Source: Mycolicibacterium peregrinum
GTDB lineage: Bacteria; Actinomycetota; Actinomycetes; Mycobacteriales; Mycobacteriaceae
Direction of reading: 5' to 3'
Assembly: GCF_002102345.1 (NCBI RefSeq)
Contig: NZ_LQPP01000043.1
Location: forward strand, 186,001 to 250,000
Length of the DNA: 64,000 nucleotides
Part shown: positions 42,173 to 51,482 of the stretch, piece after piece
Position numbering within the stretch: position 1 is the stretch's first letter
Layout of the letters: each line of letters starts with the position of its first letter
Notes under the pieces: generated by a model
The model's database searches: none
Seen by the model: only the letters and a program-made list of their open reading frames with translations
What the model was told of the DNA's origin: nothing
Translations under genes and position numbers: made by a program

Positions 42173-44338
42173 CTATGCGGCGTCGGCGAGGGTCTCGATG
42201 TGGGTGGGCGTCACCCGCAGCACGCCGGCGCTGGCGATGTCGTAGAACAGGCCGATGATGTTGACGCGGCGGGCCAGCGGGTGGGCTTGCAGCGTCTGCA
42301 CCTGTACGGCGATGTTGACCATCGACAGCTGATCGACCATGCCGAAGCCGGCCTCCGCCGCTGACTGCGCCACCGGGTGGCGGCCCTCGTCGAACGCCTC
42401 GATCGACGGATTGCCATGGGCCAGCCAGGATTCCAGATGCTTGTCGCCAGCGTCCGTCTTGCCGAGCATCGCGGTCATGGCACCGCAGCTGGAGTGTCCG
42501 CAGACCACGATCGAGCTGACCTCGAGCTTGTCGACGGCGAAGGCGATGGCCGCCTCGATCGACGCGTCGGCTTGGCCGGCCGGGATCATGTTGCCGACAT
42601 TGCGCACGGTGAACAGATCGGCCGGCCCGCTGCTGGTGATGACGTTGGGCACCACCCGCGAATCGGCGCAGGTGAGGAACAGCGTCTCGGGCCGCTGGGC
42701 GTGCACGAGTTCCTGCATGTGCGGGCGCAGCACCGGGGCGGTGCGACGGTGGTAGGCGGCCAGGCCGTGCAGGACTGACGACATCTCCTCGCGCTGCCAC
42801 GAGCTCCACGGCACCACACCGGAACGCTTGTCGAACGGCGTGAAGCCACGCGTCGGCGGCCCGGCCACTGCGCTGGACATCTCGACGACGCCGACATCAT
42901 GGATGTCGACCGACCCGCCGGTGGCCACGTGCTGGCGCTGCCACTCTTCGATCGTCTCGTGGGCGGCGTGGTCGATGAAGTCGACCGACAGTTCCACGGT
43001 GACCGATGAGCCGGTCGGCACCTTGCCCAGTGCGCTGGTGAGCGTCGGAAGGGACAGGAAGGTGCACGAACCTTCGATGGCGACGCGCCAGGTGTTCTCT
43101 CCGGTGGGTTCGGACACGATGTTGGTGCGAACCACCCGCCACACGGTCAGTGCGACCGCCAGCGCCAGGCCGATCAGCACACCTTCGAGCAGGTTGAGGA
43201 ACACCACACCGGCGGCCGTAACGGCGTACACCGCGAGATCGCCTGTGCGCCGGGCAGTTTCGATGTGAGCGCGCTTGACCAGCTGGCAGCCGATGACGAT
43301 CAGGAGGCCGGCGAGTGCGGCGGTCGGGATCATCTGGGCCAAACCGGCGAACGGCACCGCGAAGATCAGGATCCAGACGCCGTGCAGGATGGCAGAGGCG
43401 CGGGTGCGGGCGCCGGCGGCGACGTTGGTCGAACTCCGCACGATCACGCCGGTGACGGGCAGACCGCCGATGGCGCCCGAGACCATGTTGGCCGTGCCCT
43501 GGCCGATCATCTCGCGGTCGAAGTTGGTGCGCGGTCCGGTGTGCATGCGGTCCACCGAAACGGCCGACAGCAGGCTCTCGACGCTGGCGATCAACGCGAT
43601 GGTGAGGACGCCGGCGGCGAACGCGCCCCAGTTGCCCTCGGGCAGGCTGGGCAGGGCCAGCGCGTCCAGCAGGGAGCCGTTGATCTGGATGCGGGTGACG
43701 TCACCGAACGTGGGCAGCAACGACAGTGCGGTGACGCCGACGATGGCGACCAGCGGGCCGGGCACCTTCTTCACTGCAGCTGGCATCCAGCGCCATCCCA
43801 CGAGGATCGCGATCACCAGTGCGCCCAGGATGACGCCGTGGCCGTGGGCGTTGATCAGCTGACCTGGCAGTTCGGCCACATTCGCCCAGGCCGAGCTGTT
43901 GGAGCTGCCGCCGAGCAGCACGTGGATCTGCTGCAGTGCGATGGTGATGCCGATGCCGGCCAGCATCGCGTGCACCACGACGGGGGAGATGGCCAGTGCG
44001 GCGCGGGCCACCCGGCTCAGTCCGAAGAGGATCTGGAGCACGCCGGCGCACAGGGTGATGGCGCACGTGACGGTCCAGCCGAATTGCGATATGAGCCCGG
44101 CGACCACCACGGTGAGGCCGGCGGCAGGGCCGCTGACCTGCAGCGGGGACCCGCCGAGGGCGCCGGCCAGGATGCCGCCGACGATCGCGGCGATGATGCC
44201 GGCGAGTACCGGAGCGCCGGAGGCCACAGCGATGCCCAGGGACAACGGCAGGGCGACAAGGAACACCACCAGCGAGGCGGGTACGTCGTATCGCAGAACG
44301 GCCCGGGCCCGTTCTGCGAAATCAGTCGTTTGCTGCAT
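42173..44338 (-). CDS. SulP family anion transporter fused to a beta-carbonic anhydrase
   Basis: 721 residues, similar in layout to M. tuberculosis Rv3273. Part 1 (about 1-400): SulP membrane domain with about 10-12 helices, VPASLVVFLVALPLSLGIA, VSGPAAGLTVVVAGLI, GQGTANMVSGAIGGLPVTGVIVRSS. Part 2 (about 400-490): a short STAS-like strand-helix region (FLSLPTLTSALG, VTVELSVDFIDHAAHETIEEW). Part 3 (about 520-721): beta-carbonic anhydrase with the zinc ligands in LTCADSRVVPN and VVCGHSSCGAM. The combination suggests bicarbonate transport coupled to CO2 hydration. The start is ATG 44338, with GGAGGAG upstream; the in-frame start forty codons earlier has no support. Confidence 0.92.
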   Translation of the reverse strand: MQQTTDFAERARAVLRYDVPASLVVFLVALPLSLGIAVASGAPVLAGIIAAIVGGILAGALGGSPLQVSGPAAGLTVVVAGLISQFGWTVTCAITLCAGVLQILFGLSRVARAALAISPVVVHAMLAGIGITIALQQIHVLLGGSSNSSAWANVAELPGQLINAHGHGVILGALVIAILVGWRWMPAAVKKVPGPLVAIVGVTALSLLPTFGDVTRIQINGSLLDALALPSLPEGNWGAFAAGVLTIALIASVESLLSAVSVDRMHTGPRTNFDREMIGQGTANMVSGAIGGLPVTGVIVRSSTNVAAGARTRASAILHGVWILIFAVPFAGLAQMIPTAALAGLLIVIGCQLVKRAHIETARRTGDLAVYAVTAAGVVFLNLLEGVLIGLALAVALTVWRVVRTNIVSEPTGENTWRVAIEGSCTFLSLPTLTSALGKVPTGSSVTVELSVDFIDHAAHETIEEWQRQHVATGGSVDIHDVGVVEMSSAVAGPPTRGFTPFDKRSGVVPWSSWQREEMSSVLHGLAAYHRRTAPVLRPHMQELVHAQRPETLFLTCADSRVVPNVITSSGPADLFTVRNVGNMIPAGQADASIEAAIAFAVDKLEVSSIVVCGHSSCGAMTAMLGKTDAGDKHLESWLAHGNPSIEAFDEGRHPVAQSAAEAGFGMVDQLSMVNIAVQVQTLQAHPLARRVNIIGLFYDIASAGVLRVTPTHIETLADAA

Positions 44339-44814
44339 TGCACTCCTCCGTGTGGAGATGGTCATGCGCGGACCCGCCGCGTTGCAGGTCCGCGCAAAGT
44401 TATTGACGCCGTTGTCGGTGAACAACTTCGAAAGGTGTTGGAGCACAGCGCGACACAAGCCGGGCTGGGTTCAGATGTAGCTCGGCAACACCCAATTGCT
44501 ATGGGCGAGAGTATTTATCGCTTTTAGCAGGCGCAAGGAAGTTTGTGCCATGCATAGAGAACCCAAATGTTTCATTGGTGTGTCATTTGGTGAATATGAC
44601 TGGTGTGCAGGGAAAACCGTTTGACGCAGCAAGGGTGCGGCACCGATTGTTCACCAAATTGTTTCGAAAAGATATGTATTGCACCGAATCTCGGCTGGAT
44701 CACCATTTCATATGAAGGTGATGTGAGTCATAGGGACCGGTGGGTGAACGGCATTCCCTTAGAACTCCATATGAACTCCGTGACAACGGTCTGTGTACTC
44801 CGCACAATGGAAAC
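44339..44814. promoter_or_regulatory. AT-rich divergent regulatory region before trcR
   Basis: 476 bp without a credible gene, clearly richer in A and T than its surroundings. It has the perfect palindrome TTCATATGAA (44707-44716) and a second CATATGAA (44768-44775), 59 bp apart, the latter 40 bp before the trcR ATG. TrcR is reported to bind an AT-rich stretch of its own promoter in M. tuberculosis, so these are candidate sites. Confidence 0.5.
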
Positions 44815-45588
44815 ATGACGACGATGTCCGTTTCCCCCCGTGCCCAGCAACCGCGCCAGGCCATCCTCGGACAGTTGCCGAAGATCCATCGCGCCGACGG
44901 ATCTGCGATTCGCGTACTGCTGGTCGACGATGAGCCGGCGCTGACCAACCTGGTGAAGATGGCCCTGCACTATGAGGGCTGGGAGGTCGACGTGGCCCAC
45001 AACGGCCATGATGCCGTGGCCAAGTTCGACGAGATCGAACCTGACGTCGTGGTCCTCGACATCATGCTGCCCGATATCGACGGGTTGCAGATTCTGCAGC
45101 GGGTCCGTGAGGCCGACGGCTACACGCCCACGCTGTTCCTGACCGCCAGGGATTCGGTGCTTGACCGGGTATCCGGCCTGACCGCGGGTGCCGACGACTA
45201 CATGACCAAACCGTTCAGCCTCGAGGAGCTGGTGGCCCGGTTGCGCGGGTTGCTGCGCCGTTCCAGCCACACCACACCGCCTGCCGACGAGACCCTCAAG
45301 GTCGGCGACATGGTGCTCGACGGGGCCAGCCGCGAGGTCACCCGGGGCGGTGAGCCGATCAACCTCACCGTGACGGAGTTCGAGCTGCTGCGCTACCTGA
45401 TGCGGAATCCGCGCCGTGCGCTGAGCCGAGCCGAGATCCTCGATCGGGTGTGGAACTACGGGTTCGGCGGAAAGTCCAGCATCGTCGACCTCTACATCTC
45501 CTACCTGCGCAAAAAGGTCGATACCGACCGCGAACCGATGATTCACACTGTGCGTGGCGTCGGCTACATGCTGCGCCCGGCCTCGTGA
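44815..45588 (+). CDS. trcR: Response regulator TrcR
   Basis: 257 residues, same length as M. tuberculosis TrcR (Rv1033c) and very similar to it from the N-terminus MTTMS...RQAILGQLPKIHRADGS on. Receiver: VLLVDDEPALTNLV, phospho-acceptor aspartate in VVVLDIMLPDIDGL, LFLTARDS and MTKPFSLEEL. Then an OmpR-type winged helix (LTVTEFELLRYLMRNPRRALSRAEILDRVWNYGF, VDLYISYLRKK). The ATG at 44815 is chosen over an upstream in-frame ATG by that match. Its kinase gene starts 7 bp after the stop. Confidence 0.9.
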   Translation: MTTMSVSPRAQQPRQAILGQLPKIHRADGSAIRVLLVDDEPALTNLVKMALHYEGWEVDVAHNGHDAVAKFDEIEPDVVVLDIMLPDIDGLQILQRVREADGYTPTLFLTARDSVLDRVSGLTAGADDYMTKPFSLEELVARLRGLLRRSSHTTPPADETLKVGDMVLDGASREVTRGGEPINLTVTEFELLRYLMRNPRRALSRAEILDRVWNYGFGGKSSIVDLYISYLRKKVDTDREPMIHTVRGVGYMLRPAS

Positions 45589-45595
45589 CCCACTG

Positions 45596-47110
45596 ATGCC
45601 GCCCAGGCGTTGGGGGCCGCGCTCACTGCGCCGCCAATTGGTACTGGGCGTCAGCGCGCTCGTCACCGTGGTGCTGTTCGCCGTCGGCGCGTTGTCCGTG
45701 TACAGCTTGCACACCTATGTGACGACGATGAGCGATACCGAGGTGTCGCGGTCGTTGGCAGCATTCAGCCATTCCCTTGAGAAGTGGCGGGAGAGTCGTA
45801 CCGATCACGAGCTCGCGGCGGACAACGAGGCGCTCACGGCCTTCGTCGGACAGGCTCCGGGCAACCTGATCGCGGTGCTGCACGACGGCGAGGTGATCCA
45901 GTCGGCGGTGTTCTCCGACGGTGAGCCGCACCCGGCGCCGGCTGCGGTGACCACCGCACTCGACCAGTACAACTGGACCGACGAGCAGCCCCGCACGGTG
46001 AAGCTTCCGGTGTTGGGCGCCTATCGATTGGCCAGTCAGCCTGCGGGCAACGGCGACATGCTGGTCTCCGGGGTGTCGCTGGACAGCGCCAACATGGTGA
46101 TCGCCCGCAAGACGGTGACCGTCGGGGTGATGATCGTCATCGCCCTGATCGTCACCGCGTTGGGCACGGTCGCGGTGGTGCGCTATGCATTGCGGCCGTT
46201 GAGCCGGGTGGCGGCCACGGCGGCCAAGGTGGCGAAGTTGCCCTTGGACGGTGGCGATCACCGCATCACGACACGGGTGCGCGACAAGGACACCGATCCG
46301 GACACCGAGGTCGGTCTGGTGGGGGACACGCTCAATCAGCTGTTGGCGAATGTCGACAGCGCGCTGGCCGCGCTGGCCGAGTCCGACCGGCGCACCCGGC
46401 AGTTCCTCACCGATGCCAGCCATGAGCTGCGCACGCCACTCGCCGCGATCCAGGGCTATGCCGAGCTCACCCGGCAGGACAGCGCGAACCTGCCGCCGAC
46501 CACCGAATACGCCCTGGCCCGCATCGAGGCCGAGGCGCGGCGGATGACCGGGCTGGTCAGCGACCTGCTGCTGTTGTCGCGATTGAGTGAAGGGCAGGAA
46601 CTGGAGACCGACGACATCGACCTGAGCGATCTGGTGGTCGACGCGATCAACGACGTGGCGGTGGGCGCACCCGAGCATCACTGGGTGGCCGAGCTGCCCG
46701 ACGATCCGCTCTGGGTGCGCGGCGACCTCGCCCGGCTGCACCAGGTGATCAGCAATCTGTTGACGAATGCCCGGATCCACACGCCGCCCGGTGTGACGGT
46801 CACCATTGCATTGACCGAGGCCGGAGAATTCGCCGAATTGACGGTCACCGACGACGGCCCCGGAATTGATGCCGAATTGTTGCCGAATCTATTTGGCCGC
46901 TTTGTCAGGGCGGATAAATCCCGGTCGCGGGAATTGGGTAGCACCGGGTTGGGGCTGGCGATCGTGGCCTCGATCGTCGAGGCGCACCAGGGGACCGTCG
47001 CGGTCGCCTCAAGGCCTGGTCGCACGGTGTTTACCGTGCGGATCCCGCTCGCCACCGACGTCGCTCCGGAGACGCTTGCGGCCCATGCAAAAAATATGAA
47101 TCAGGCCTGA
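45596..47110 (+). CDS. trcS: Sensor histidine kinase TrcS
   Basis: 504 residues: membrane helix 1 (LVLGVSALVTVVLFAVGALSVY), an extracytoplasmic sensor (about 45-170), helix 2 (VGVMIVIALIVTALGTVAVV), a HAMP linker, DHp with the phospho-histidine in FLTDASHELRTPLAAIQGY, and the catalytic domain with HQVISNLLTNARIHT (N box), TDDGPGI (G1), LFGRFVRADKSRS (F) and GSTGLGLAIVASI (G2). All catalytic boxes are intact. Partner of TrcR; both are transcribed together. The stimulus is unknown. Confidence 0.9.
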   Translation: MPPRRWGPRSLRRQLVLGVSALVTVVLFAVGALSVYSLHTYVTTMSDTEVSRSLAAFSHSLEKWRESRTDHELAADNEALTAFVGQAPGNLIAVLHDGEVIQSAVFSDGEPHPAPAAVTTALDQYNWTDEQPRTVKLPVLGAYRLASQPAGNGDMLVSGVSLDSANMVIARKTVTVGVMIVIALIVTALGTVAVVRYALRPLSRVAATAAKVAKLPLDGGDHRITTRVRDKDTDPDTEVGLVGDTLNQLLANVDSALAALAESDRRTRQFLTDASHELRTPLAAIQGYAELTRQDSANLPPTTEYALARIEAEARRMTGLVSDLLLLSRLSEGQELETDDIDLSDLVVDAINDVAVGAPEHHWVAELPDDPLWVRGDLARLHQVISNLLTNARIHTPPGVTVTIALTEAGEFAELTVTDDGPGIDAELLPNLFGRFVRADKSRSRELGSTGLGLAIVASIVEAHQGTVAVASRPGRTVFTVRIPLATDVAPETLAAHAKNMNQA

Positions 47111-47232
47111 ATATTCTTTGACGGCCGAGCCGTATGCAGTAATTCGTATGTGTTCAATATGAGTTGATGGACCCTGGTGAATTGGCTCTTTAGGCTGGAA
47201 CTACCTCAGCAAGAGAAAGGCCAGGTAATTCA

Positions 47233-47547
47233 ATGATGAACATCTGGAAAACTGTTGCCATCGCCTCCGTCGGAGCCGGTCTGGCATTGGGCACTCTGGC
47301 AGCCCCGGCCGCGGCTGCGCCGGGTGGCGCAGGGTCGGCCCAGCAGACGATCAAGCAGCTGGAGGACGAGGGCTACCGCGTCATCCTGTCTCGCGTCGGC
47401 AGCGGGTCGATCAATGACTGCAACGTCAAGGCGGTCCGTCCCGGCCGCGACATCACCGAACTCAAGGCCGCGCCGCGGGGCAACACCGAGGAGCGGGTCC
47501 GCTACACCACGGTCTACGTCGACCTCGCCTGCGGTCAGGGCAAGTAG
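47233..47547 (+). CDS. Small secreted protein, unknown
   Basis: 104 residues. Signal peptide KTVAIASVGAGLALGTLAAPAAAAP, cut after AAA; the mature part of about 75 residues has two cysteines (NDCNVKAV, DLACGQGK), probably disulphide-bonded, and mixed strands (YRVILSRVG, RYTTVYVDLACG). Not recognised beyond a mycobacterial exported protein. ATG 47233 and 47236 are adjacent; GAAAGG lies about 12 bp upstream. It sits 122 bp after trcS. Confidence 0.75.
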   Translation: MMNIWKTVAIASVGAGLALGTLAAPAAAAPGGAGSAQQTIKQLEDEGYRVILSRVGSGSINDCNVKAVRPGRDITELKAAPRGNTEERVRYTTVYVDLACGQGK

Positions 47548-47587
47548 GCCCAAGCCCGGAGCGGTGGACCGCACTATCGCCCCGGGT

Positions 47588-47593
47588 TAGGGT
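47588..47593 (+). promoter_or_regulatory. -10 box TAGGGT of a leaderless promoter (47600 gene)
   Basis: TAGGGT ends 6 bp before the GTG at 47600, in the 52-bp gap after the small secreted protein gene. Confidence 0.5.
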
Positions 47594-47599
47594 GGCGGC

Positions 47600-48115
47600 G
47601 TGCTGAGCAGAGTGGTGATTGGCCTGGTGAGCGCTGCGGGAGCGGCAGTGATGAGCGTGCCCGGGATGGCGCAAGCCGAACCGGAACCCGCGCCCGCCGC
47701 CCCCAACGTCAACGCGTACGCACCGGTCAAGACCTCCGAGTACGCGGTGATGGACAAGACCTGGTACGCGTTCAGCGTCCCCGAGGGCATCACCTGCGTG
47801 ATTCAGCGCAACGGCAGCTACGGCTGCAGCGGACCGATTCCCGCCGCGCCCAACGGGGCCAACCTGGTCAGCGGCGGGCCGGGAGTACCCGGGTTCGCCA
47901 GTTCGCCGGCCCCGGTCTTCGCCGTCGTCGAGAACCCCAAGCCGTTGCCGCCGAATTCGCGGCTCAGCTATCAGACGGTGAGCTGCGGCACCGACGGGGT
48001 GACCACCTCGTGCATCGACGGGCGCAATCAGGCGGGTTTCGTGATCAGCCCGGCGGGCAGCTTCGTCATCGGTGAGCAGGAGTCGGACTTCAAGCCCACC
48101 TTCCAGATCGGCTGA
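47600..48115 (+). CDS. Secreted protein, unknown
   Basis: 171 residues: signal peptide (VVIGLVSAAGAAVMSVPGMAQA), a Pro/Ala linker, then a compact domain with two cysteine pairs (GITCVIQRNGSYGCSGP and VSCGTDGVTTSCIDG). The remaining motifs (TWYAFSVPEG, PPNSRLSYQTVSCG, GFVISPAGSFVI) recur in mycobacterial exported hypotheticals. No function can be given. It starts with GTG and looks leaderless. Ends 2 bp from the stop of the convergent permease. Confidence 0.78.
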   Translation: MLSRVVIGLVSAAGAAVMSVPGMAQAEPEPAPAAPNVNAYAPVKTSEYAVMDKTWYAFSVPEGITCVIQRNGSYGCSGPIPAAPNGANLVSGGPGVPGFASSPAPVFAVVENPKPLPPNSRLSYQTVSCGTDGVTTSCIDGRNQAGFVISPAGSFVIGEQESDFKPTFQIG

Positions 48116-48117
48116 GC

Positions 48118-49557
48118 TCAGCCGATTCCTTCGAGTGTTTCCATGTCGCTGGTGCCGATCTTCGCGATCACTTCTGGTGACCGCCGACTCAGAATCCAGT
48201 ACCAGGCCAGCGCGGCGGCAACCGTCGCCAGGAACAGCCACGGGATCACATTGAGCGGGTAGGCCGGCACCGGATACACGTTGGCGTAGAACACATATGC
48301 CATTGATCCGATGGCCAGGGCGGCGGCCGGCCAGACCAGCGGAACACGGACCTTGATGCTGCGCAGGAAGACCACGGCCGCGATCGCGGCGGCGGCGTAG
48401 GCGACCATGTAACCGTAGGTCCCATAGGTGTCGACCCAGGTCACGACGTCCATCGCGTCGACGCCCACCAGGTACAGGACCACGGGCACCGCGATCACCA
48501 GCGGGCTGACCGAGATCAGCGCGCGGTGCGGCGTCAGGTGCGTCGGGTGGGTCCGGCCGATCGCCGACGGCACCACACCCTCCTTACCCATCACGTAGAG
48601 GATGCGGCCGATGACGTTCATCGGAGCGACCACGACGGCGAAAAACGATGCGGCGATACCGAAGTTGAGGATCGGGTTGAACCAGCCCGGCATGCCGACC
48701 AGGGTCGCGAGATCGTTGAGTGGCTGTGCGGATTCGCCGAGGTCGGGGCCCAGCGCGGCCACCTGGGTGTAGGCGGCGAAGACATACAGCACACCCACGC
48801 CGGCGGCGCTCCACATGATGGCCCGCGGCACCGCGCGGTAGGGATCTTTGGCCTCGCGGGCCAGGGCGTCGGCGCTGGAGAATCCGACGAAGCCCAGGAT
48901 CGCCAACACCATGCCCACCGCGATACCCGACGGCTTGGCACCGCTCAGGTCGAACTGGTCGGCATCGAAAGCGTTCGCCCCCAGGTGCACCAAGGTGAAG
49001 ACCAGCAGCAGGGTGATGATGGACACCGAAACCAGTTCCAGCACAAGCGAAACCCTCGCGGACAGCCGGATGCCACGGATGGTGAACAACGTGGCCAGCG
49101 CACCGAGAACGGCGGCGAGGACGATTTGCGCGGCCACTCCGTGGATCGGAATGCCGAGTTGGTTGAGCAGGGTGGCGGTGTAGGCGACCGAGCCGCTCAG
49201 TGAACCCGCGGCGATGCCGAAGCATCCGATGATCAGGCTGACGCCGGTCAGGTAGGCACCGAACGGTCCCAGTGCGGTCGCGGCATAGCTGTACAGCGAG
49301 CCCGCGCTCGAACGGCGCTTGGCGAACTGCGAGATGCAGTAGCCCACCGAGAGGATGACGACGGTGGCCAGGGCGAACGAGACCCAGGTGCCGTTACTGG
49401 CGGTGGTGTAGATGGCGGCGGCGGTGAACGCGATGACGGCGCTCGGCGCGATGTTGGCGATGGCTTGCGCGGCCAGTTCACCGCCGCCCATCACCCCGCG
49501 GCGTAAGCCCGCGTCCCCAGTTGCCGTCTCGGCCCGGGTCTGAAGATCTTCAGTCAC
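48118..49557 (-). CDS. APC family amino acid/polyamine permease
   Basis: 479 residues, 12 predicted membrane segments. Seen: N-terminal AIANIAPSAVIAFTAAAI (helix 1 unwound region), FAKRRSSAGSLYSYAATALGPFGAYLTG, SADALAREAKDPYRAVPRAIMWSAAGVGVLYVFAA, and APMNVIGRILYVMGKEGVVP, all usual in the APC superfamily. The substrate cannot be told; the upstream alcohol dehydrogenase hints at an amine or amino alcohol. It starts with GTG 17 bp after the dehydrogenase stop, one operon. Confidence 0.88.
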   Translation of the reverse strand: MTEDLQTRAETATGDAGLRRGVMGGGELAAQAIANIAPSAVIAFTAAAIYTTASNGTWVSFALATVVILSVGYCISQFAKRRSSAGSLYSYAATALGPFGAYLTGVSLIIGCFGIAAGSLSGSVAYTATLLNQLGIPIHGVAAQIVLAAVLGALATLFTIRGIRLSARVSLVLELVSVSIITLLLVFTLVHLGANAFDADQFDLSGAKPSGIAVGMVLAILGFVGFSSADALAREAKDPYRAVPRAIMWSAAGVGVLYVFAAYTQVAALGPDLGESAQPLNDLATLVGMPGWFNPILNFGIAASFFAVVVAPMNVIGRILYVMGKEGVVPSAIGRTHPTHLTPHRALISVSPLVIAVPVVLYLVGVDAMDVVTWVDTYGTYGYMVAYAAAAIAAVVFLRSIKVRVPLVWPAAALAIGSMAYVFYANVYPVPAYPLNVIPWLFLATVAAALAWYWILSRRSPEVIAKIGTSDMETLEGIG

Positions 49558-49574
49558 TTGGGATCTCGATTCTC

Positions 49575-50720
49575 TCAGGCGTTCGGGATGAGGAGTTGGC
49601 GCAGTGCGTGGCCGGAGGCCAGATCGTCGAGGGCGGCCGCGGCTTCGGCCAGTGGCCGCCGGCCGGAGATCATCGAGGCCAGGTCGAGATTGCCCGCCAT
49701 CACCTCGTCGACCAGCTGCGGGATGTCGCGCTCGGGCACCGCCGAGCCGTAATTGGAGCCCAGGATCCGCTGATCGGCCTCGGCCAGTGCGAGCGGGTCG
49801 AAGCTGGCCCGCTCGCCGGCCGGCGGGAGGCCGACGATGACGGCAGCCCCGCCGAGGCCCAGTGCCGCGATGGCCTGCTCGGTGGTGGCGATCTTGCCGA
49901 TGGCGTCGAAAATGTAGTCGTATCCGTCGGGCAGCACCTCGCGCAGGGCTGCCACGACGTCCTCGACCGTCGAGGCATCGACGGTGTCGGTGGCACCGAG
50001 TTTGCGTGCCAGGTCCAGCTTTTCGGCGACGACGTCCACCGCCACGATGCGTGAGGCGCCGGCCAGCCGGGCGCCCTGGATACAGGCCAGGCCCACCCCG
50101 CCGCAGCCGATCACCGCGACGGTCGAATCAGGTTGTACGTCGGCGGTATTGCGCACCGCACCCACTCCGGTGGCGATCGCACAGCCCACGATCGCGATGT
50201 CTTCCAGTGGCGCATCCTTGCGGACCTTGATCGCGCCGCTGCGGGGGACCACGACCTGCTCGGCGTAGGAGGACACCCCGAGGTAGTGGTGGATCTGGCC
50301 GCGCTCGTTGGACAGCCGGGTGGTTCCGTCGTACAGGGTGCCGCCGGTGGCCACGACCGATGCCACCAGGGAGCACTGAGCCGGGCGGCAGGCCTGGCAG
50401 GCGCGGCACTCGCCGCAGCCGGGCACCCAGCTGAGCACCACATGGTCGCCGGGTTCGAGGTCGTCGACGTCGGCGCCGACCGCGGTGACCACGCCGGATC
50501 CTTCGTGTCCCAGCACCACCGGCGCCGGGACGTCCCAGGCTCCGGTGGTGACGTGCAGGTCGGAGTGACACACGCCGGCCGCGGCGATCCGGACCCGCAC
50601 CTCGCCGGGGCCGGGCGCAGCGAGATCGACGTGCTCGATGCTGATCGTGCCGTTGCCGTCGAGGACGGCGGCCTGGATGCGCGTCGACTCGCTGGTGGGT
50701 TCGGTTGCAGGTGCAGACAC
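49575..50720 (-). CDS. Zinc-dependent alcohol dehydrogenase
   Basis: 381-residue medium-chain dehydrogenase. Catalytic zinc: GVCHSDLH (Cys), GHEGSGVV (His-Glu), and a later cysteine (IVGCAIATGVGA). Structural zinc: GCGECRACQACRPAQCS with four cysteines. NAD(P) loop: VAVIGCGGVGLACIQGARLAGASRIVAVD, with aspartate favouring NAD. The family (class III/NDMA-type-like) oxidises alcohols to aldehydes. GTG at 50720 chosen; AGAAAGG lies about 8 bp upstream. Reads into the APC permease; divergent from the XRE-cupin regulator. Confidence 0.9.
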   Translation of the reverse strand: MSAPATEPTSESTRIQAAVLDGNGTISIEHVDLAAPGPGEVRVRIAAAGVCHSDLHVTTGAWDVPAPVVLGHEGSGVVTAVGADVDDLEPGDHVVLSWVPGCGECRACQACRPAQCSLVASVVATGGTLYDGTTRLSNERGQIHHYLGVSSYAEQVVVPRSGAIKVRKDAPLEDIAIVGCAIATGVGAVRNTADVQPDSTVAVIGCGGVGLACIQGARLAGASRIVAVDVVAEKLDLARKLGATDTVDASTVEDVVAALREVLPDGYDYIFDAIGKIATTEQAIAALGLGGAAVIVGLPPAGERASFDPLALAEADQRILGSNYGSAVPERDIPQLVDEVMAGNLDLASMISGRRPLAEAAAALDDLASGHALRQLLIPNA

Positions 50721-50773
50721 CGCGTGCCTTTCTGTGTTGGGGGGGCACCGCCCGCGTGTAGGGTTCAATGCCA

Positions 50774-50794
50774 TAAAACTTTGGCTGTGTTTTA
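50774..50794. promoter_or_regulatory. Inverted repeat TAAAAC-9-GTTTTA, candidate operator
   Basis: Six-bp perfect arms in the 116-bp divergent region between the dehydrogenase and the XRE-cupin gene, an obvious site for that regulator. Confidence 0.4.
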
Positions 50795-50836
50795 CACCAC
50801 TAAACGAACGGGCGTCAACAGGAAGGGGGAGCTTCA

Positions 50837-51466
50837 GTGGCGGACGGAGGCCAGACCGGCACGGAGACCGGTATGGGGCGGGCCGGGGCACGGCTGCGTG
50901 AGTTTCGTGGTCAGCGCGGATTGAGCCTGACCGAGGTGGCCGCCCGGGCCGAGGTGACCAAGGGTTTCCTGAGCCTGGCCGAGCGGGGGATGACCAACGT
51001 GTCGGTGCCGGTGCTGATGCGCATCTGCGATGCCTTGGAGATCGGCATCGGCGATCTGTTCGAGTACCCCTCGGCGCCGGTGGTGCGCAGCGGGGCCGGC
51101 GCGCCGCTGGAGATGGGCGGACACGGGGTCAGGGAAGAGTTGCTGACCCCGAAGTCCGAACACCATGTGCAGGTGATGCACACCATCATGCGGCCGGGCG
51201 GTGGTTCGGGCGGGGCCTACCGGCTCGATGCCGCAACGATTTTCGTCTACGTGCTCAAGGGCGGGCTCAGCATCACCGTCGAGGGCCAGACCACCTTGCT
51301 CGACACCGGCGACAGCATGACCTTCGGTGCGACCCAACTGCATGACTGGCACAACCCGACCGACGACGAGGCCGAGGTGCTCTGGACCATCGCGCCGCCG
51401 GTCGGGGCCGAGGACTTCCGTGCCGCGGTGCGCGGCGTCGAACCGGGTTCCGCGAAAGCGACGTAG
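50837..51466 (+). CDS. XRE-cupin transcriptional regulator
   Basis: 209 residues: Cro/CI-type HTH (LREFRGQRGLSLTEVAARAEVTKGFLSLAERGMTNVSVPVLMRICDALEI) and a C-terminal cupin (VMHTIMRPGGGSGG, FVYVLKGGLSITVEGQTTLLDTGDSMTFGATQLHDWHN). Such proteins sense small metabolites through the cupin and control adjacent catabolic genes. The divergent dehydrogenase and permease are the likely targets. Start GTG with GGGGAG about 9 bp upstream. Confidence 0.9.
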   Translation: MADGGQTGTETGMGRAGARLREFRGQRGLSLTEVAARAEVTKGFLSLAERGMTNVSVPVLMRICDALEIGIGDLFEYPSAPVVRSGAGAPLEMGGHGVREELLTPKSEHHVQVMHTIMRPGGGSGGAYRLDAATIFVYVLKGGLSITVEGQTTLLDTGDSMTFGATQLHDWHNPTDDEAEVLWTIAPPVGAEDFRAAVRGVEPGSAKAT

Positions 51467-51482
51467 AGGTCGTTGTCAGCGA

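Noticed and set aside
42173-42809. Antisense or alternative-frame gene in the SulP-carbonic anhydrase tail
   Set aside because: The open frame is an Arg/His-rich shadow of the real gene, common in high-GC DNA.
44603-44818. Possible 71-residue gene before trcR
   Set aside because: Composition is unlike a protein, no ribosome site, and it overlaps the AT-rich regulatory region and the trcR start.
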